Below the pieces are notes generated by a model, which saw only the letters and a program-made list of their open reading frames with translations, was not told where the DNA came from and did not search any database. From Planctomycetaceae bacterium (lineage in GTDB: Bacteria; Planctomycetota; Planctomycetia; Pirellulales; UBA1268): a stretch of DNA of 6,321 nt. Every line of letters begins with the position of its first letter. Positions within the stretch are counted from its first letter, which is position 1. The stretch covers positions 1 to 6,321 of the forward strand of contig PKCL01000096.1 of the NCBI GenBank assembly GCA_002862165.1, in the 5' to 3' direction. The translations under genes and the position numbers were made by a program. Of this stretch, positions 1 to 4,069 are shown in pieces.

Positions 1-612
1 TCCCATCACCTTGTATTCATCACCATAGTTAGGAAACCCAATGAGTTGAGTGACGGCTGAGTAGGCAACGCCAAGACTATGTGGAAAAAATACCCGTCGT
101 AAATCATGGATTGTACCGTTGCGACCAACAGCAAACATGGTACTTGTCCAGTCACCGAAAGCGTCAACGGATAATATTGCAGCATCTTGGAACTTTGATA
201 GATGATATGCACTTGATGCATGCGCAAGATGATGCTCTACGGTGTGGATGCGTCCGCGGATGGCAGCGGCATCTATGCCAAATTCATTGGCAAATGTTTT
301 TTCAAGACCAAGTACTTTTGCTCGGTTCTGTAAGCGTTTTGAGATGAATTCCCATGAACCAAGATTCCGGAGAACGAACATTGCTTTCCGCAGAAGTTGC
401 GCATTTGGATCTCGATTTACAGCAATAATATCGACATCAGAAATAGTTGCTGAGGCATGATGAAGGCATGCTTCAATTGCTAACTTCGGAAAGCCGGCCC
501 AGTGCTTCACCCGGGTAAATCGCTCCTCTTCAACAGCCATAAGAAGCTCACCATCTCGCAGTATCGCTGCTGCTGAGTCGCCGTGATAAGCATTCAGTCC
601 AAGTACAAGCAT
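1..612 (-). CDS. Carbamoyltransferase, NodU/CmcH family (partial, N-terminal 204 residues)
   Basis: This family transfers a carbamoyl group from carbamoyl phosphate, through a carbamoyl-adenylate, to a hydroxyl on a sugar or other small molecule in the cytoplasm. The reverse strand reads openly for 204 codons from ATG at 612-610 to the window edge, so the C-terminal YrdC-like domain and stop lie outside; family members are usually about 550-620 residues. Visible hallmarks of the N-terminal Kae1-like domain are the start MLVLGLNAYHGDSAAAIL (1-18), AVEEERFTRVKHWAGFP (26-42), EHHLAHASSAY (126-136) with the HxxxH metal-binding pair H127/H131, SVDAFGDWTS (148-157), and SLGVAYSAVTQLIGF (179-193) leading to GDEYKVMG (197-204). 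An AGGA Shine-Dalgarno-like box (complement of 623-626) sits 10 nt before the ATG. The gene is transcribed divergently from the GT4 gene. Beside glycosyltransferases it most likely carbamoylates a sugar of the surface glycan. The acceptor cannot be read from the sequence. Confidence 0.93.
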   Translation of the reverse strand, partial: MLVLGLNAYHGDSAAAILRDGELLMAVEEERFTRVKHWAGFPKLAIEACLHHASATISDVDIIAVNRDPNAQLLRKAMFVLRNLGSWEFISKRLQNRAKVLGLEKTFANEFGIDAAAIRGRIHTVEHHLAHASSAYHLSKFQDAAILSVDAFGDWTSTMFAVGRNGTIHDLRRVFFPHSLGVAYSAVTQLIGFPNYGDEYKVMG

Positions 613-644
613 CGAATATTCATCCTAGGAGTATTTATATGAGT

Positions 645-666
645 GAATTCAGTAGAGGCTGAATTT
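645..666. repeat. Small inverted repeat in the carbamoyltransferase leader
   Basis: AATTCAG (646-652) and CTGAATT (659-665) are perfect inverted copies around a 6-nt loop, and one more G-T pair is possible at the outside. It lies about 35-55 nt upstream of the carbamoyltransferase ATG, downstream of the candidate minus-strand promoter. It could be a weak leader hairpin or an operator half-site pair. It has no U-tract and is AT-rich, so it is not a good terminator. Confidence 0.3.
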
Positions 667-705
667 TCAACTGACTATCTATGAGAGGTCTTTGGCAACG
701 GGGGG

Positions 706-734
706 AAAATAGTGATTGAAAGTAGAAATGTCAA
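706..734 (-). promoter_or_regulatory. Candidate sigma-70 promoter for the carbamoyltransferase
   Basis: On the minus strand a perfect TTGACA -35 box (complement of 729-734) is followed after exactly 17 nt by TATTTT (complement of 706-711, 4 of 6 matches to TATAAT). The start site would fall near 699 and give a leader of about 85 nt before the ATG at 612. The -10 is imperfect, so the call is moderate. A second TATAAA (complement of 634-639) lies nearer the gene but has no -35 at the right distance. Confidence 0.4.
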
Positions 735-736
735 TA

Positions 737-763
737 TAGACAAAAAATCATTTCAGCTATAAA
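737..763 (+). promoter_or_regulatory. Candidate sigma-70 promoter for the GT4 glycosyltransferase
   Basis: TAGACA (737-742, 5 of 6 to TTGACA) and TATAAA (758-763, 5 of 6 to TATAAT) are separated by 15 nt, which is shorter than the 17-nt optimum. The start site would be near 770, giving a leader of about 70 nt before the ATG at 841. The -35 box lies only 2 bp from the perfect -35 box of the oppositely directed candidate promoter, so the two would be back to back. The short spacer keeps confidence low. Confidence 0.33.
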
Positions 764-840
764 TCTAGTCATATTCAGAAAACAGATGAATGTGACAGAA
801 CGTCGTTGTATTGATTGAAAAACAAAGAGTTGTGAGCGAA

Positions 841-2028
841 ATGGCCGTTTTGCAGGTAACCCATGTAGTCGACTCACTCAATGAGCAGAGGGGTGGTATG
901 CCACGGTCAGCCCTTGGTCTGTGTGAGGCAATAAGTGCTAGTAATTGCAAAGTGAATCTATGTGCCGTTGATTTGGGAAGCTCATTTGGGCCATTGCTAA
1001 CCAGTTCATGTGAGAATGTTTCAATCAACTGTGTTCCGTGCCGTTCTGTAAAACATGTAAACATTTCTCTGCCAAAAGGCTTCCGAGGAATGCTTATGAA
1101 TGCCGGGCAGCATGCAAATGTCATTCACTCACATGGTATTTGGAGTTCGGTTTGTAATGACGCAGCTGTTTTTTCAAAAAAGTTGTCAGTACCACACGTG
1201 ATAAGCCCGCGAGGAATGCTGGAGGAGTCCGCACTTCGGCGATCAGCCTGGAAGAAAGCAATTGCCAAATATTGTTATGTCTTAAAAAATTTAAAGGCAG
1301 CTCAATGTATTCACGCACTGACCGCACAGGAGGCAATGAGCGTAAGAAGAATGGGTCTGAAGAATCCAATAGCAATTATTCCTAATGGGATATCACTAGG
1401 ACCATTTGAAAAAGCAAGGTGCAGAGCACCGTTACAGAAAAGGAGAGATAAAAAAACCATTCTTTTTATTGGACGCATCCACCCTATTAAGGGGCTTAAG
1501 CATCTTCTGATTGCTTGGGCCCGGATCAAGAAGCAATTCTCCGGCTGGGAAGTCGTTATTGCCGGTCCTGATGATGACAATCATCTTTTGGAACTCCAGC
1601 AAATTACGCGAGATAACCAGATGGAAGATTCTGTTATCTTTTGTCCATCAGTTTATGGAAAAGAGAAAGAAGAGTTGCTGCATTCTTCCGATCTTTTTGT
1701 CCTGCCGAGCTTTTCAGAAGGATTCAGCATGGTTCTTCTTGAAGCCATGGCATCACGATTGCCAGTGATTATTTCATCTTCTGCTGGCTGCCCTGAAGTT
1801 GTGTCCGCAGGTGCTGGGGTATTGGCTGACCCGGATGCAAATTCTTTTGAGCAAGCACTCACAAAAGTGCTATCCATGAAGGATGAGCAGCGGCTAAAAA
1901 TGGGATCGAGTGCTTCTGCTCTCGTGACGGAGCGTTTTCAATGGGATGCAGTAGCTGCTCAGATGATAAGCCTTTACGGGTGGCTCCAAGGGGCTGAAGA
2001 GCGGCCTGGTTTTGTTCATGACGATTAA
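841..2028 (+). CDS. Glycosyltransferase family 4 (GT-B fold)
   Basis: This is a predicted cytoplasmic or membrane-peripheral retaining glycosyltransferase that moves a sugar from a nucleotide-sugar donor to a growing surface glycan. With ATG at 841 it has 395 residues, normal for the family. The N-terminal acceptor domain shows a glycine pair in RGGMPRSALGLCEAI (17-31), HSHGIWS (96-102) and SPRGMLEESALRR (122-134). A linker reaching IPNGI (180-184) joins the donor domain, with GRIHPIKGLKHLL (211-223), AGP (241-243) and the EX7E motif EGFSMVLLE (E293, E301) that contacts the donor sugar. The ATG at 841 is preferred because the Rossmann strand AVLQVTHVVDSL begins there and AAGAG lies 11 nt upstream. 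In-frame TTG (811) and GTG (832) have no better ribosome site. The gene is divergent from the carbamoyltransferase and convergent with the GT2 gene, 38 bp away. Donor and acceptor are unknown. Confidence 0.93.
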   Translation: MAVLQVTHVVDSLNEQRGGMPRSALGLCEAISASNCKVNLCAVDLGSSFGPLLTSSCENVSINCVPCRSVKHVNISLPKGFRGMLMNAGQHANVIHSHGIWSSVCNDAAVFSKKLSVPHVISPRGMLEESALRRSAWKKAIAKYCYVLKNLKAAQCIHALTAQEAMSVRRMGLKNPIAIIPNGISLGPFEKARCRAPLQKRRDKKTILFIGRIHPIKGLKHLLIAWARIKKQFSGWEVVIAGPDDDNHLLELQQITRDNQMEDSVIFCPSVYGKEKEELLHSSDLFVLPSFSEGFSMVLLEAMASRLPVIISSSAGCPEVVSAGAGVLADPDANSFEQALTKVLSMKDEQRLKMGSSASALVTERFQWDAVAAQMISLYGWLQGAEERPGFVHDD

Positions 2029-2066
2029 TTCGTGCTTCACACATACAAGATTCTAAAAAATTATTT

Positions 2067-2876
2067 TTATAGACGGATATTTTTTCTCGGTAAAAATTCA
2101 AAAACTCGCAGGCAGTATCGCAACAACTGTAAGAGTCGAGTTGAGTAGATGTTGTGAGTCTTCAGAACATCATGAACTTCATTCATAATATCGATTTTAC
2201 TTGCTAAACCGTCATTGCTTTTTCCACCACGTCGCATGCATGTTGTGATGGTTGTCGTACGAGTCCATCGTATCGGTCGTGCAAAAAACATGCGTACTAA
2301 AAAATCAAAATCCCCAGCAATTTTATAGTTTGTGGAATAGTATCCAAACTCGTCATGAAGCGAACTTTTAAAAAGACATCCCGGATGTGGCGGCATGCAG
2401 CCGATTCGAAAAAGCCACTTTGTCGGCTTGTATGGAGGGTAGTAACGTATGACGCGGGTCATTTCTTTATCAGTGATAACAACACTGGACAGGCAAATCT
2501 CTGTATCCTTTTCAAGCACTTTTGTTACCAGGTTTTGCAGTGCGTCCTCATTGTGGAATATGTCATCTGAGTGGAGGAAAATAATATATTCACCATTCGC
2601 CAGCCGAATTGCTTTGTTGAGAGCGTCGTAAAGACCATCGTCTGGCTCGGATATACAGATATCAATAGAAGATTCGTGCTTTTTCAGAATGTCTTTTGTT
2701 CCATCAGTTGAATCTCCGTCAACAACCACATATTCGATGTTTGGGTACGATTGTGCTCGAACAGAGGCTATGGATTCTTCAACAACTAAAGCGTTGTTGT
2801 AAACAGCTGTTAGGACAGAAATCAGTGGCTGCTTTGTCACATGGTTTTCCTTGTCAGGGAATTTCGTAATTGGCAT
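2067..2876 (-). CDS. Glycosyltransferase family 2 (GT-A fold)
   Basis: This is a predicted inverting glycosyltransferase acting at the cytoplasmic face of the membrane on a polysaccharide or O-antigen intermediate. It has 269 residues, typical of short GT2 enzymes of the WcaA/WcaE kind. Motifs in order: SVLTAVYN (20-27) for nucleotide binding, VVDGDSTDGT (51-60), SEPDDGLYDALNKAI (76-90), LHSDD (101-105) in place of the DXD metal site, MPPHPGCLFK (161-170) and AGDFDFLVRM (187-196), whose acidic residues fit the catalytic-base region. No long membrane segment is visible, although the C-terminus (about 248-269) is basic and aliphatic. The complement of 2885-2888 reads AGAG, 8 nt before the ATG, and supports this start. 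The gene faces the GT4 gene tail to tail and is divergent from the methyltransferase. The sugar specificity cannot be told from sequence. Confidence 0.94.
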   Translation of the reverse strand: MPITKFPDKENHVTKQPLISVLTAVYNNALVVEESIASVRAQSYPNIEYVVVDGDSTDGTKDILKKHESSIDICISEPDDGLYDALNKAIRLANGEYIIFLHSDDIFHNEDALQNLVTKVLEKDTEICLSSVVITDKEMTRVIRYYPPYKPTKWLFRIGCMPPHPGCLFKSSLHDEFGYYSTNYKIAGDFDFLVRMFFARPIRWTRTTTITTCMRRGGKSNDGLASKIDIMNEVHDVLKTHNIYSTRLLQLLRYCLRVFEFLPRKNIRL

Positions 2877-2916
2877 TGAATCATCTCTACCCTAACCCAA
2901 AAGAATTTCGGTAGAA

Positions 2917-2925
2917 TTTATACCA
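2917..2925 (-). promoter_or_regulatory. Candidate extended -10 promoter for the GT2 gene
   Basis: The minus strand reads TGGTATAAA here, matching the extended -10 pattern TG-n-TATAAT with one mismatch. No convincing -35 is found 16-18 nt upstream, which is tolerable for extended -10 promoters. Transcription would begin near 2910, giving a leader of about 34 nt that carries the GTAGAG ribosome site of the GT2 gene. Confidence 0.42.
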
Positions 2926-2971
2926 ACTTCTGGTTGTGTTTAGGCGAATGAGTAAGAGAAGCGAAAAGTCT

Positions 2972-2992
2972 GGCAGTATCAATTTTACTGGC
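2972..2992. repeat. Small inverted repeat between the GT2 and methyltransferase genes
   Basis: CAGTA (2974-2978) and TACTG (2986-2990) form a perfect 5-bp inverted pair around 7 nt, and G2972/C2992 could extend it past one mismatch. It lies just upstream of the tandem 20-bp repeat in the divergent intergenic region. It could be a protein-binding site, but a repeat this short can occur by chance. Confidence 0.2.
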
Positions 2993-2995
2993 TTA

Positions 2996-3035
2996 TGTGA
3001 AGTTCAGAAAATAGATGTGAAGTTTAGAAAATAGA
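2996..3035 (+). repeat. Tandem direct repeat, 2 x 20 bp, upstream of the methyltransferase
   Basis: Two adjacent 20-bp copies, 2996-3015 and 3016-3035, differ at a single base (GTTCAGAAAATAG versus GTTTAGAAAATAG). They end about 50 bp before the methyltransferase start. A related 15-mer, TTCAGAAAACAGATG at 774-788, lies upstream of the plus-strand GT4 gene. The arrangement could reflect a regulator-binding direct repeat or a recent slippage duplication. Confidence 0.75.
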
Positions 3036-3052
3036 GATCAGATTCTCTCAAA

Positions 3053-3084
3053 GAAAGGTTGGAATGAAGCTTTTGGCTGGATAA
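3053..3084 (+). promoter_or_regulatory. Ribosome site plus six-codon leader ORF just before the methyltransferase
   Basis: GAAAGG (3053-3058) is the best Shine-Dalgarno sequence in this intergenic region. It sits 5 nt before an ATG at 3064 that is not in frame with the methyltransferase. That ATG opens a six-codon ORF, MKLLAG, which stops with TAA at 3082-3084, two bases before the methyltransferase ATG at 3087. The methyltransferase has only a weak TGGA of its own and no upstream in-frame ATG, GTG or TTG before a TGA at 3018-3020. The layout fits translational coupling by termination and reinitiation. Whether the leader is really translated is inference. Confidence 0.4.
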
Positions 3085-3086
3085 CC

Positions 3087-4064
3087 ATGAGAAAATTATT
3101 GAGAGAGAAGCTGCCCCCGAGTGTCCGAACGTTTTTAAGTGCCTTTCGTGATCTATTCACCATTTTCAAATGGTGTCTGCTGAAAGTCAGTAGTGTTTTC
3201 GTGTATCGAGTATCGGGTATTTCGTATGAAACAAGCCTGTCGGTTATAAAATTGGGTAATACGCTTTTCTCACGTAATTATCCGGATGAGATGTATGCTG
3301 ACTATGAATCCTACTACAGCTATGTGACGCCAGTAGACGCAAGCCTTTCGGTGTATGGTCATCTTGGTGACATTGATGAGTGGATCAAAGGAAAAGAAGT
3401 CCTCGATTTAGGAGCTGGCCTTGGTCAGTACTCCGAGAGCATTCTTAACCGTGGGGCAACCTCTGTCACTGCGTTGGAATATCAAAAATGTAAAGCTGAC
3501 TGGATACAGCAACGTGCTCAAGGTGTCCGTGTGGTGCAGGGTTCGGCCAGTGAATTGCCGTTCGAAGATAGCTCTTTTGATTCAATATTTAGCCATACTG
3601 TTTTTGAGCACCTGCCAGATGTAAAACAAGCACTATTGGAAGCCCACCGGGTTCTTCGTCCAAGCGGCCAATTCGTACTGAGTTTTAACTACTTGTCACA
3701 TCGTGGTGGGCACCATCTATTTCCGTACATTCACTTTCCTTGGCCACTCAATATTGTTTCGGAGCAATATCTTTGCAGATACTGGAGCGAAGAGGTGCAG
3801 AGGGCTCAACAAACTGGCGGTATGTGTTTTTATGAAGATGGCGTAAGTATTTCAGGCCTTTCGGCAGGCGAAGAAATCCATCTGAATCGCATGGAGTATC
3901 AAGACTTTGAAAGAGAGGTGCTTGATACCGGTTGGTTTCAAGCAGCGCGCTGGTCCTCAGAATCTTGGGGAAGGCTTTGGCCTTGGTTGGCAAAGTCGAG
4001 TTCAATTCGCCATGCGGCAACTGGCACGGTGTACTATAGACTCAAAAAACCTACCAACGATTAA
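3087..4064 (+). CDS. Class I SAM-dependent methyltransferase (Methyltransf_11 type)
   Basis: This enzyme is predicted to transfer a methyl group from S-adenosylmethionine to a small molecule or glycan; the context favours a sugar of the surface polysaccharide. It has 325 residues. An N-terminal extension of about 100 residues, basic and partly hydrophobic at 16-45, may help with membrane or acceptor contact. The Rossmann core follows: motif I VLDLGAGLGQY (105-115), acidic ribose-binding E131 in VTALEY, SASELPFEDSSFDSI (153-167), VFEHL (172-176) and EAHRVLRPSGQFVLS (about 185-199). The C-terminal third (about 200-325) is rich in His, Trp and Tyr and probably forms the acceptor lid. The start is fixed because no other in-frame start codon precedes it. 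Its stop lies 5 bp from the convergent stop of the repeat-protein gene, with no terminator between. The methylated position is unknown. Confidence 0.93.
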   Translation: MRKLLREKLPPSVRTFLSAFRDLFTIFKWCLLKVSSVFVYRVSGISYETSLSVIKLGNTLFSRNYPDEMYADYESYYSYVTPVDASLSVYGHLGDIDEWIKGKEVLDLGAGLGQYSESILNRGATSVTALEYQKCKADWIQQRAQGVRVVQGSASELPFEDSSFDSIFSHTVFEHLPDVKQALLEAHRVLRPSGQFVLSFNYLSHRGGHHLFPYIHFPWPLNIVSEQYLCRYWSEEVQRAQQTGGMCFYEDGVSISGLSAGEEIHLNRMEYQDFEREVLDTGWFQAARWSSESWGRLWPWLAKSSSIRHAATGTVYYRLKKPTND

Positions 4065-4069
4065 TACTC

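Noticed and set aside
6..227. A 73-residue minus-strand reading frame near the left edge
   Set aside because: It overlaps the carbamoyltransferase on the same strand in another frame, and the carbamoyltransferase frame carries clear family motifs through the same bases.
811..840. TTG at 811 or GTG at 832 as start of the GT4 gene
   Set aside because: Neither has a well-placed ribosome site, and the extra residues (IEKQRVVSE) precede the normal first beta strand. ATG 841 fits the family better, although the longer form cannot be excluded.
765..1124. A 119-residue minus-strand reading frame
   Set aside because: It lies antisense to the start of the GT4 gene, has no recognisable domain, and the plus frame has a full set of family motifs.
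2029..2075. Possible bidirectional terminator between the convergent GT genes
   Set aside because: The near-palindrome TAAAAAATTATTTTTA is entirely A and T and has no GC stem, so it is not a convincing intrinsic terminator.
2971..2986. Possible sigma-54 promoter beginning TGGCAG
   Set aside because: The -24-like GG is present, but the required GC at the -12 position, ten bases later, is TT.
4065..4069. Terminator between the methyltransferase and the repeat-protein gene
   Set aside because: Only 5 bp separate the two stop codons, and no hairpin with a T-tract was seen around the junction.
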